DNA of 6,200 nucleotides from Oscillospiraceae bacterium (GTDB lineage: Bacteria; Bacillota; Clostridia; Oscillospirales; Ruminococcaceae): contig DPBR01000012.1 of NCBI GenBank assembly GCA_003516865.1, positions 1-6,200 of the forward strand. Direction: 5' to 3'. This document shows, piece after piece, positions 1 to 5,587 of this stretch (position 1 is its first letter; the number at the start of each line of letters is the position of its first letter). Made by a program: the position numbers and the translations under genes. The notes under the pieces are model-generated. The model did not search any database, was not told where the DNA came from, and was given only the letters and a program-made list of their open reading frames with translations.

Positions 1-65
1 TGCCCGAAATTCTCGCGGCTGTTCTCGGCGGCAACATATATTTTGTTGTTTCGGGGAATTTTCAC
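1..65 (-). CDS. Possible 5' end of a divergently transcribed gene (partial, unidentified)
   Basis: Reading leftwards from a GTG at 65-63, the frame stays open to the window edge for 21 codons. The peptide begins MKIPRNNKIYVAAENSRENF, if GTG is read as Met. The codons (GCC, GAG, AAC, AGC, CGC) resemble those of the confident genes here, and the DNA just upstream turns sharply AT-rich, as expected at a gene start. There is only a weak purine stretch (AAGAG) before the GTG. The frame is also open further upstream to a TAA near 115, so the true start could be a non-standard codon around 107. I do not recognise the protein. The same bases are also open on the plus strand from 3 to a TGA at 99-101, so a plus-strand gene ending here is a real alternative. 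Function cannot be assigned. Confidence 0.3.
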   Translation of the reverse strand, partial: MKIPRNNKIYVAAENSRENFG

Positions 66-123
66 AATTTTTCTCTTGTCAAAATAAACAAATTGTGCTT
101 CTGAAATGTCTTAGTTTTGTTTA

Positions 124-152
124 ATTATACGAAATTTATGATTTTTTGCAAA
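124..152 (-). promoter_or_regulatory. Putative sigma-A promoter for the leftward partial gene
   Basis: On the minus strand a perfect TATAAT lies at 129-124. Upstream at 151-146 is TTGCAA (16-bp spacer), or TTTGCA one base further (17-bp spacer); each matches the -35 consensus at 4 of 6 positions. The predicted start near 117 would give a leader of about 50 nt before the GTG at 65. The flanking DNA is very AT-rich, so chance matches are likely; only the perfect -10 gives it weight. Confidence 0.35.
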
Positions 153-170
153 AAAATGAAAAAATGTTGT

Positions 171-191
171 CCAAAAAACACCCCTTTTTGG
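171..191. repeat. Inverted repeat, 7-bp arms
   Basis: CCAAAAA (171-177) and TTTTTGG (185-191) are perfect inverted arms around the loop ACACCCC. The site lies upstream of the plus-strand operon and could be an operator or part of a leader structure. No family of regulator is recognised from it. The arms are mostly A/T in an A/T-rich region, which lowers its significance. Confidence 0.35.
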
Positions 192-207
192 AATGTATAT
201 AAATGAG

Positions 208-223
208 GGGGAAATTATTCCCC
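208..223 (+). other. Leader hairpin GGGGAA/TTCCCC with ATTA loop
   Basis: GGGGAA (208-213) pairs perfectly with TTCCCC (218-223) around a 4-nt loop. A run of A, not T, follows on the plus strand, so this is not an intrinsic terminator. Its CCCC (220-223) could instead pair with GGGGG at 237-241, and its G-run with CCCC at 181-184, so mutually exclusive stems are possible. In this otherwise A/T-rich leader these are the only G/C blocks. Whether the region is transcribed is not shown. Confidence 0.35.
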
Positions 224-252
224 AAAAAATGACAATGGGGGTGAAATTATTG

Positions 253-327
253 ATGAAAAAAATTATGAAAGGAGGAGCATATTTCACTAAGATTGTAACG
301 AGTGCAAACTCGGTCGGCAAAACATAA
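253..327 (+). CDS. Possible small peptide ORF in the operon leader (24 codons)
   Basis: An ATG at 253 opens a 24-codon frame ending in TAA at 325-327; an in-frame GTG at 241 would add four residues. The peptide starts MKKIMKGGAYFTKIV and ends NSVGKT. A G-rich stretch (237-243) lies 9 nt upstream of the ATG and could act as a weak ribosome binding site. The basic N-terminus and the Gly-Gly pair at residues 7-8 resemble, only superficially, exported-peptide precursors, and the downstream operon encodes an ABC system. There is no cysteine and I recognise no family. It is short enough to be chance; a translated leader peptide or plain non-coding leader are equally possible. Confidence 0.22.
   Translation: MKKIMKGGAYFTKIVTSANSVGKT
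299..312 (+). other. Leader hairpin with GCAA (GNRA) tetraloop
   Basis: CGAGT (299-303) pairs with ACTCG (308-312) around GCAA, a stable GNRA-type tetraloop. It lies about 85 nt upstream of the lipoprotein start codon. A second stem follows, TAAACC (325-330) with GGTTTA (336-341) and a 5-nt loop. A third and weaker one, TTGTT (359-363) with AACAA (370-374), ends 12 nt before the ribosome binding site. The row of stems suggests a structured 5' leader, but it matches no riboswitch class that I recognise. Confidence 0.35.
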
Positions 328-386
328 ACCATCACGGTTTAAGGCAATGAGAAGAAAGTTGTTTAATATAACAAATCATTCGCAAT

Positions 387-392
387 AAGGAG
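387..392 (+). promoter_or_regulatory. Ribosome binding site of the lipoprotein gene
   Basis: AAGGAG lies 5 nt before the ATG at 398, a good Shine-Dalgarno match that fixes this start. No convincing -35/-10 pair was found immediately upstream; TATAAC at 367-372 lacks a -35 at the right distance. The operon promoter is therefore not located with confidence. It may lie near the TATATAAA at 196-203, which also lacks a good -35. Confidence 0.7.
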
Positions 393-397
393 AAGAA

Positions 398-1465
398 ATG
401 AAAAGGTTTAAAAATGTTACAATCGCGTTTGCTATCGCATTTTCAGCATTGCTGTCCGGCTGTTATCCCACGGGAGAAATCAGCCGCGTTAACAGCCGCG
501 GCGACAGCGAAAGCACCACCGGCAGTTCATCGCAAGCGCCGAAAACGGTCGAAAATCTCACGGTTACGGCGACGCTTCCGGAATATACTCAAAGCGAAGC
601 TAACCAGATTGTTTTAACCTATAGAAAATGGGATAACGATAAGGTTTTGGAAACGCTTCTTGTCAATGATTCAATTATCAAGGAACAGCATACTCCGAGT
701 GATGTATTCGAGGGTGAGGATATTTTGGTATACGATACCGAAAACGATTGTCGGATAGTCCTTGAAACAGGGAGAATTACTTATTATAATAAATCGTTTA
801 TAGGCAGAACGAATTTTACGGCATTTTTTCTTTTTGAGCTGAAGAAAGCGTCCGAGGAACTGTCAGATTTTCCGAAATCCAAGGCAATCGAAATGGCTGA
901 AGATTATCTGAAGCGGTTTAATATCAACAACTGCGGTGAACCTAAAGTAACTGCTATTTTCTGCGAAGAGGCGAATGAGCAGCTGAAAAGTTTCCCCGAA
1001 AGCGTTGACGAATGGACGAAAGACGATGAAATATATATTTTGGAATTCCCGCTTGAATATGATAATATCTCGATTTCATCTGCTTCAGAGCAAATTCTGG
1101 GAACCGACAAACATTCTCCGGGTACCTTTATTGAAATGGCGGTTTTAAGAGAGGGAGTTGTTATGATAAAAAGCTGGGGAATTATGGCTGAAGAGTGCCA
1201 AAAAGTCGGTTCGGTCAAGATTGAATTCGACGCGAAAGCCGCGCTTGAAGCCTTGGTTTCAAACTATTCCAAGGGAAAACTTCTCGACCTCACGGAAATC
1301 AGAAGCTGCCGTTTGGTGTATTTCCCCGTGGCGGTTGACGGGAACGTTTACACTTACTCGCCTTTCTGGGAATTTGAAATAATCACAACGACAGAATACG
1401 GCGTATATAGTGAAACAAAATTGATGAACGCACAAACGGGAATTTTCCTTGGCAATTACTGGTGA
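398..1465 (+). CDS. Lipoprotein, putative extracytoplasmic partner of the ABC system
   Basis: This is a 355-residue secreted lipoprotein. Residues 1-22 form a lipoprotein signal peptide: basic MKRFK, a hydrophobic core, then the lipobox LSGC with Cys22 as the lipid-anchoring residue. A low-complexity Ser/Thr/Gly linker (about 30-50) follows, which is typical between the membrane anchor and the folded part. The rest is a soluble extracytoplasmic region with mixed alpha/beta character. The stretch near 170-190 (an AEDYLKRF-type helix) and the C-terminal pattern of a PFWEFEI strand followed by NAQTGIF resemble PepSY/YycI-like repeats, whose last strands often read W-x-F ... A-x-T-G. That resemblance is by eye only. 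It is the first gene of a four-gene operon, with 9 bp to the first permease. Lipoproteins in this position often bind the substrate or act as immunity proteins (LanI-like) or modulators. Lipoprotein assignment is secure; the function is inferred. Confidence 0.85.
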   Translation: MKRFKNVTIAFAIAFSALLSGCYPTGEISRVNSRGDSESTTGSSSQAPKTVENLTVTATLPEYTQSEANQIVLTYRKWDNDKVLETLLVNDSIIKEQHTPSDVFEGEDILVYDTENDCRIVLETGRITYYNKSFIGRTNFTAFFLFELKKASEELSDFPKSKAIEMAEDYLKRFNINNCGEPKVTAIFCEEANEQLKSFPESVDEWTKDDEIYILEFPLEYDNISISSASEQILGTDKHSPGTFIEMAVLREGVVMIKSWGIMAEECQKVGSVKIEFDAKAALEALVSNYSKGKLLDLTEIRSCRLVYFPVAVDGNVYTYSPFWEFEIITTTEYGVYSETKLMNAQTGIFLGNYW

Positions 1466-1474
1466 GGTGATAAA

Positions 1475-2233
1475 ATGTGCAGAGCGTATATTTTTAAGAT
1501 TGTTCGTTCGCCGATGACATATCTTGCGATAATAGGCGTTGCCGCAGTCTTTGCGACAAATTTCCTAAACGGATATGCAGGAAGCGGCGACGTTGTTAAC
1601 CACCTTGAAGTTTTTTTGGGATTGGACGCTTTTCGGAAGATTATCGCTGTTATGAGCGCGCTTCCGTTTGCGGCGAATTTTGCCGAGGAGTGGAATTCGT
1701 CCGTTACCGCAAACTGCATAACTCGAAAGAATGTTGGGAAATACGCCGGAACAAACGTTGGATTTTGCTGGATAACATCTTTTCTCGCGGTATTTTTGGG
1801 AATGATGATTTTCGTGGGCATTTATATGTTTATTCTGCCGCTTTACAAACCGAACCCGAATCCAAAAGTCACTCCGTACGGAATTTTTCTCGACTCAGGA
1901 ATGCCGATAATTTACGTTCTGGCGAGGGTTGCGGTTTTTGCGGCAAGCTGCGCGATGTGGAGCGTTATGGGAATGGCGCTGTCGGCTTTTTTCCCGAACA
2001 AGTACATAGCAATCTGTTCGCCGTTTGTGGCAAGTTATGTGATTGAGCGCATTACGATGCAGCTTCCGGGCTTGCTTGACTTTCACAAGCTGTCGCTTTC
2101 CTACATTGACAACAAAGCGTCGCCGATTTTCGCGTTTTCGTATTCAATGGGATTTTTTGTCCTGATATCGGCGGTCTGCGGATTGGGTTTCTATTTCATT
2201 GTGAGAAAGAAGGTTCAATGTGAATTCAATTAG
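1475..2233 (+). CDS. ABC exporter-type membrane subunit (permease 1)
   Basis: This 252-residue integral membrane protein has about six hydrophobic segments, roughly at residues 15-33, 56-72, 93-120, 143-170, 175-191 and 225-246. The short polar N-terminus and the loop with EEW...T-x-N-x-I-T-R-K-N after the second segment resemble ABC-2 type permeases, in which a charged 'R-x-R' loop precedes the third segment. Size and position, between a lipoprotein and a second permease with an ATPase after them, support a transmembrane subunit role. The start ATG at 1475 follows GAGGTG (1464-1469), which overlaps the stop of the lipoprotein gene. Its 3' end overlaps the next gene by 14 bp, indicating translational coupling. 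The sequence is divergent and I cannot name the subfamily. A LanE/LanG-like or BcrB-like immunity permease is plausible. The substrate is unknown. Confidence 0.75.
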   Translation: MCRAYIFKIVRSPMTYLAIIGVAAVFATNFLNGYAGSGDVVNHLEVFLGLDAFRKIIAVMSALPFAANFAEEWNSSVTANCITRKNVGKYAGTNVGFCWITSFLAVFLGMMIFVGIYMFILPLYKPNPNPKVTPYGIFLDSGMPIIYVLARVAVFAASCAMWSVMGMALSAFFPNKYIAICSPFVASYVIERITMQLPGLLDFHKLSLSYIDNKASPIFAFSYSMGFFVLISAVCGLGFYFIVRKKVQCEFN

Positions 2234-3077
2234 AACGGTGTTTGCCGTATGTTTTCAGAATTTCAGGAAATGGCGCAGCGATTACCGCATTTGGATAATC
2301 GTCGTTACGCTTATTATTATGATTCAGATTTATGTCGACGACCTGCGAAAAGCTTCCGAATTTCTCGGCACGGAAATTCCGATTTGGATTTTCCCGTTTA
2401 TGTACTCGCAGTTTCACACAAAGCTGATTTATACGCTTCCCGTGATAATGCTGTTCTGCAACGCGCCTTTTATTGACGGAAATCAGGTGTTCGTTTACAC
2501 CCGCGTTGGGCGGAACAAATGGCTTTGCGGGCAGATTTTGTACATAATTTTCACTTCGGCGGCTTATTACATTTTCTTGATTGCCGCGTCGCTTCTGAGC
2601 ACGGTTTTCATCGGGGAAATAAGCCTTGATTGGGGCGAAACGCTGAGCACGCTGTCGTCGACGGAAACTGCTGTTAATATGGGGCTGTTTTTCTTGGAAA
2701 TCCCGAAGATTGTGACGGACTTTTTCTCGCCGCTTCAGGCTGTCGGATTTACGTTTTTGGTATCGTGGCTGTGCGCGGCAATGCTGGGATTGCTGATATT
2801 TTTCTGCAATACGCTTACGGGGACAAAATTTCTCGGAACGTTGATTTCATCGGCGTTGGTGGTGCTTAGCGTGCTGGTGGAGAACGGCGGATATCAGCAC
2901 ATAATCAAGTTTTCGCCCGTTTCGTGGAATACTCTTGACAACATTGATGTTGGCGGCTTTACGACAAATCCGGAATTTTTGTACTGCTTGTTTTCATATC
3001 TCGGTTTAATAGTATTTCTGACTGCGGGTATTTTTATTATCGGAAAAACAAAGAGAATTGACATGAAAGGAAATTGA
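2220..3077 (+). CDS. ABC exporter-type membrane subunit (permease 2)
   Basis: This 285-residue membrane protein has about six hydrophobic segments, roughly at residues 24-41, 68-84, 104-131, 175-200, 207-224 and 256-277. A loop with V-Y-T-R-V-G-R-N-K-W follows the second segment, much as in ABC-2 permeases (the matching loop of permease 1 has I-T-R-K-N). The start is GTG at 2220, inside the last codons of permease 1. GAAGG at 2209-2213, 6 nt upstream, is the ribosome binding site; the nearby ATG at 2219 is followed at once by TGA and cannot be the start. A larger polar section between segments 3 and 4 (about 135-170) is likely extracytoplasmic. It ends 1 bp before the ATPase gene. The two permeases probably form a heterodimer with two ATPase copies. 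Assignment to a transporter rests on topology and context more than on a recognised domain. Confidence 0.72.
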   Translation: MNSIRTVFAVCFQNFRKWRSDYRIWIIVVTLIIMIQIYVDDLRKASEFLGTEIPIWIFPFMYSQFHTKLIYTLPVIMLFCNAPFIDGNQVFVYTRVGRNKWLCGQILYIIFTSAAYYIFLIAASLLSTVFIGEISLDWGETLSTLSSTETAVNMGLFFLEIPKIVTDFFSPLQAVGFTFLVSWLCAAMLGLLIFFCNTLTGTKFLGTLISSALVVLSVLVENGGYQHIIKFSPVSWNTLDNIDVGGFTTNPEFLYCLFSYLGLIVFLTAGIFIIGKTKRIDMKGN

Positions 3078-3078
3078 A

Positions 3079-3717
3079 ATGGACGCAATTGTGATAAAAA
3101 ATCTTACGAAAAAGTTCAAGGAAGCGACCGTTCTCGACAACGTAAATATCTCGTTTGAGAAGGGAAAAGTTCACGGTTTAATCGGCAGAAACGGCAGCGG
3201 AAAAACAATGCTTATGAAGTCAATTTGCGGCTTTGTGCCGCCGACTTCGGGAGAAATTATAGTCAATGGAAAGCGCGTCGGAAAAGACGTTGACATTCCG
3301 AAGAACATCGGCGTGATTATCGAAACGCCGGGTTTTATCCCGAATTATTCCGCGTATAACAACCTAAAATTTCTCGCTCAGCTCAACCATAAAATCGGCA
3401 AGGACGAGATAAGAAACGCGATAAAAAGCGTCGGTCTGAACCCCGACGATAAGAAACACGTCGGCAAGTTTTCGCTCGGTATGCGGCAGCGTTTGGGTCT
3501 GGCACAGGCGATAATGGAAAATCCCGATTTGCTTATCCTCGACGAGCCGATGAACGGCTTGGACAAGGACGGCGTTGCGGATATGCGAAAGTATCTGCTC
3601 GACCTCAAAGCGCAGGGCAAAACTATTCTCATCGCTTCACATTCCGCTGAAGATATCGACATTTTGTGCGACACGGTTTGCGAAATGGATAAGGGCAGAC
3701 TCGAATGCGTCAGGTAA
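3079..3717 (+). CDS. ABC transporter ATP-binding protein, BcrA/LanF-like
   Basis: This 212-residue cytoplasmic ATPase energises the two membrane proteins encoded just upstream. The nucleotide-binding domain is complete. Walker A is GRNGSGKT (36-43), the signature is SLGMRQR (132-138), Walker B is LLILDEP (151-157), the D-loop is GLD (160-162) and the H-loop histidine is 188. The Q-loop position carries Glu82 (IIETPGF), not Gln. In the family this E-x-P-x-F form is typical of the bacitracin/lantibiotic-immunity branch (BcrA, LanF and relatives), which supports a peptide or antibiotic export role. At 212 residues it is shorter than the usual 230-300, lacking the C-terminal extension of BcrA-type proteins. 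The ATG at 3079 follows AAAGGA (3066-3071) and is 1 bp past the stop of permease 2. It is the last gene before the terminator at 3751. The ATPase assignment is certain; the substrate class is inferred. Confidence 0.95.
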   Translation: MDAIVIKNLTKKFKEATVLDNVNISFEKGKVHGLIGRNGSGKTMLMKSICGFVPPTSGEIIVNGKRVGKDVDIPKNIGVIIETPGFIPNYSAYNNLKFLAQLNHKIGKDEIRNAIKSVGLNPDDKKHVGKFSLGMRQRLGLAQAIMENPDLLILDEPMNGLDKDGVADMRKYLLDLKAQGKTILIASHSAEDIDILCDTVCEMDKGRLECVR

Positions 3718-3750
3718 GCTGCATTTCAAAAAAGCTAAAACTCATAATAA

Positions 3751-3776
3751 AAAACCGGAGAAAATCCTCCGGTTTT
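3751..3776. terminator. Bidirectional intrinsic terminator between convergent operons
   Basis: AAAACCGGAG (3751-3760) and CTCCGGTTTT (3767-3776) form a perfect 10-bp stem with a 6-nt loop. On the plus strand GAGCGTTTTT follows; on the minus strand a run of T follows directly, a stronger U-tract. It begins 33 bp after the plus-strand ATPase stop and probably ends both that operon and the facing exporter operon. Confidence 0.88.
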
Positions 3777-3790
3777 GAGCGTTTTTATTA

Positions 3791-3965
3791 AAGGCGTCAC
3801 CGCACAATTATCGGCTTCGCCTTTGCCGTTTCCTCGCTTGCTCTTTTTCCGTCATATTGCCCGAAAACTGCTGGAAATACATACAGTATTCCTGCGTCGT
3901 TTTCGTTCAATCTGACGAAAAAATCTCGGCGCGATTAAACGACGATAATTATGCGGTGAAGCCTT
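3791..3965. repeat. MITE-like palindromic element with 25-bp terminal inverted repeats
   Basis: The 25 bases at 3791-3815 and the reverse complement of 3941-3965 agree at 22 positions; both arms begin AAGGC and share CACCGCA and AATTATCG. The symmetry continues inwards. TTTTTCCGTCATATTG (3844-3859) matches the reverse complement of 3909-3924 except for a few bases, CGAAAAC (3862-3868) pairs with GTTTTCG (3899-3905), and the centre is an imperfect GGAAATAC/GTATTCC hairpin (3873-3892). The left arm has extra bases near 3812-3823 (GGCTTCGCC). The whole unit can fold as one long hairpin on either strand. It contains no ORF of note. Size, terminal repeats and extragenic position fit a non-autonomous MITE or dispersed REP-type repeat. 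No clear target duplication is visible; both ends are flanked by A/T. Confidence 0.75.
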
Positions 3966-3980
3966 AAAATTATCTGCAAA

Positions 3981-4748
3981 TCACTGCAAATCGGCTCTCA
4001 TTTTTTTCTTGAACGCGACGATAGAAAGCGCGAGCACAACGACCGCATAACCTGCCGTGATAAGCAGGTGAACGAAAAAATCGCCTGAGAAATCGAGCGC
4101 CGTCGCCATTCTCGCCGCCTTAACGCCGTGATAGAACGGCAGGACGTTGCAGATGTCGAACATAACGCCGCCTGCGCCCTCCGCGTCAAACCAAACGCTT
4201 CCGAGGAACGAACCGAGCGAAATGATAATCGAGCAAAGACCGGGCGCGGATTTTTCGTTGAACAGCGTTCCGAAGAACAGCCCGAAGCTTACCATTAAAA
4301 TCATTGTCGGAATAAGCGAAATTATCGCTAAAATCATTCCGAGAACGTTCATCTGAACGTTTGTCGTCAGCGATACGATAAACGACGCCGCAAATGTGAT
4401 TACAGCCTGAATAACGCCGAGAAGCAGCATCGGAAGCGTATAGCCCGCGATGAAGTTGCCGCTTTTCATCGGCGTAGCGTAAAGTCTTGTGAGAAACGCG
4501 CCGGAGCGGTCTTTTGCGATTGAAATACTCGTAAACAGCATTACAAACGTAAGTCCGAAGAAAGCAATACCGCCCGCGAGGTTATCTATGCGGAAAATCG
4601 CCATATTCGCTTCCGGAGGAACGCTCTGATTTACAAGAGTCATTACAATCAGCATAACGATGGGAAATCCCAGACAGAATATGTAACTCAGCGGGTCGCG
4701 GAGTATCTCGATAAAAACTCTTTTTGCAAAAGCCAAGGTCTTGTTCAT
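3981..4748 (-). CDS. ABC-2 type transporter permease (DrrB-like)
   Basis: This 255-residue inner-membrane subunit belongs to an ABC exporter. It has six predicted membrane segments, roughly at residues 20-40, 57-78, 102-128, 135-160, 166-188 and 226-246. The amphipathic start with the R-x-x-x-E-I-L-R-D-P pattern before segment 1, and the loop K-D-R-x-x-x-x-L-x-R-L-Y-A-T-P-M before segment 3, are hallmarks of ABC-2 permeases. Its length is normal for the family. The ATG at 4748 overlaps the TGA of the ATPase gene (ATGA, 4 bp), and GAAGG at 4760-4756 is the ribosome binding site, so the pair is translationally coupled. Such permeases homodimerise with their ATPase to export drugs, lipids or peptides; the substrate is unknown. 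The stop lies in a 10-bp tandem duplication, 16 bp from the palindromic element. Confident in the family, not in the substrate. Confidence 0.93.
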   Translation of the reverse strand: MNKTLAFAKRVFIEILRDPLSYIFCLGFPIVMLIVMTLVNQSVPPEANMAIFRIDNLAGGIAFFGLTFVMLFTSISIAKDRSGAFLTRLYATPMKSGNFIAGYTLPMLLLGVIQAVITFAASFIVSLTTNVQMNVLGMILAIISLIPTMILMVSFGLFFGTLFNEKSAPGLCSIIISLGSFLGSVWFDAEGAGGVMFDICNVLPFYHGVKAARMATALDFSGDFFVHLLITAGYAVVVLALSIVAFKKKMRADLQ

Positions 4749-5485
4749 CTTGCCGCCTTCTTTCCGAACTGCTCCGCAATTTCAACGAAGCTCTCTTCCA
4801 GTCCCTTTTTGCCGCTCAGCTTCTCAAGCTCGTCGAGAGTGCCGAGCGCGGCGATTTGTCCCTCAAGCATAATGGCGATTCTGTCGGCGAGATGTTCGGC
4901 TTCTTCCATGTGGTGAGTCGTGAGAACGATGGTGATTTTGCCTTTCAGCTCCTCGACAACGCGCCACAAATCGCGCCTTGCGAGAACGTCCAGACCGAGA
5001 GTCGGCTCGTCGAGAAAAAGCACCTTTGGCTCGGAAATCAGCGCCATAGCAATCGACAGCTTTCTTTTCCAACCGCCCGAAAGCGTTTTGGAGCGTGAAT
5101 TTCTCACCTCGTCCATATTGAACAGCTTCATCATTTCCTCGATTTTCGCGGCCGTTTTTTCCTTTGAATAGCCGTAAATCCCGCATATAAGCCTCAGATT
5201 TTCGTAAACCGTGAGGTTATCGGCAACGGCGGTATCCTGCGGAGAGATGTCGATAATTTCCTTAACCGCCTGCGGTTCGGTGACGCAGTTTTTTCCGCAC
5301 ACGAAACATTCGCCGCTTGTCGGCTTTGACAGGCAGGATAACATTCTTACGGTTGTGGTTTTTCCTGCGCCGTTTACGCCGAGAAGCGCGAAAAGCTCGC
5401 CCTCGGCGACAGTCAGATTAAGCTCGGAAACCGCGGTTTTGTTTTTATAGCGTTTTGTGAGCTTTCGGGTTTCAATAGCGTTCAT
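4745..5485 (-). CDS. ABC transporter ATP-binding protein (DrrA-like)
   Basis: This 246-residue ATPase partners the ABC-2 permease that overlaps its end. All motifs are present: Walker A GVNGAGKT (36-43), Q-loop Gln83, signature LSGGWKRK (135-142), Walker B VLFLDEP (155-161), D-loop GLD (164-166) and H-loop His191. Q-loop wording (ISPQDTAVADNLTVYENL) and the C-terminal LEESFVEI stretch are typical of multidrug/daunorubicin-type exporters. The start was set at the ATG at 5485 because AGAGAGG (5497-5491) lies 5 nt upstream; an in-frame TTG at 5536 would add 17 residues, but has no ribosome binding site and the extension lacks family likeness. The gene lies 102 bp downstream of the XRE/AbrB regulator on the same strand and is probably co-transcribed with it, perhaps modulated by the hairpin between them. 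Confidence 0.95.
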   Translation of the reverse strand: MNAIETRKLTKRYKNKTAVSELNLTVAEGELFALLGVNGAGKTTTVRMLSCLSKPTSGECFVCGKNCVTEPQAVKEIIDISPQDTAVADNLTVYENLRLICGIYGYSKEKTAAKIEEMMKLFNMDEVRNSRSKTLSGGWKRKLSIAMALISEPKVLFLDEPTLGLDVLARRDLWRVVEELKGKITIVLTTHHMEEAEHLADRIAIMLEGQIAALGTLDELEKLSGKKGLEESFVEIAEQFGKKAAR

Positions 5486-5490
5486 ATAAT

Positions 5491-5497
5491 CCTCTCT
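5491..5497 (-). promoter_or_regulatory. Ribosome binding site deciding the ATPase start
   Basis: AGAGAGG on the minus strand lies 5 nt before the ATG at 5485. It favours this start over the upstream TTG at 5536. Confidence 0.7.
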
Positions 5498-5554
5498 TTC
5501 AGGGGAATTTTGATTAGTAAAGGATTTTGCTTTCAACCCGAAATGCGCTTTGAA

Positions 5555-5578
5555 GCCTCTGAAAACCGGTTTAGAGGC
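5555..5578 (-). other. Hairpin between regulator and ATPase genes
   Basis: GCCTCT (5555-5560) and AGAGGC (5573-5578) form a 6-bp stem, with AAACCGGTTT (5563-5572) inside giving further pairing after a 2-nt bulge. It starts 9 bp past the stop of the regulator gene. No T-run follows on either strand, so it is not a standard terminator. It may stabilise the upstream message, cause partial attenuation or be a protein-binding palindrome. Confidence 0.45.
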
Positions 5579-5587
5579 AACCGTTTG

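Noticed and set aside
77..82. Perfect TTGACA on the minus strand
   Set aside because: It lies only 11 bp before the candidate GTG start and has no -10 box at 16-18 bp.
208..229. Hairpin followed by six A residues as a terminator
   Set aside because: A terminator needs a T-run after the stem; on neither strand does one follow directly.
111..335. Minus-strand open frame of 74 codons in the AT-rich leader
   Set aside because: Its Phe/Ile-rich translation simply reflects A/T-rich DNA, it has no good ribosome binding site, and it overlaps likely regulatory sequence.
240..397. Known riboswitch in the operon leader
   Set aside because: Small stems including a GNRA loop are present, but I could not match the conserved cores of c-di-GMP, SAM, purine, fluoride, guanidine or T-box elements.
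904..1218. Minus-strand frame opposite the lipoprotein gene
   Set aside because: It is a shadow of a clear lipoprotein gene and shows no domain or ribosome binding site. The other frames antisense to or overlapping the ABC genes were rejected for the same reason.
3079..3717. ATPase judged defective because the Q-loop Gln is Glu
   Set aside because: Glu at this position is normal in the BcrA/LanF branch, and all other catalytic motifs are intact.
3718..3980. CRISPR array or transposase remnant between the convergent operons
   Set aside because: There is a single inverted structure, with no series of direct repeats and spacers and no coding remnant.
5486..5536. 17-residue N-terminal extension of the minus-strand ATPase from a TTG
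   Set aside because: No ribosome binding site precedes the TTG, whereas the ATG at 5485 has one at proper distance and gives a normal family N-terminus.
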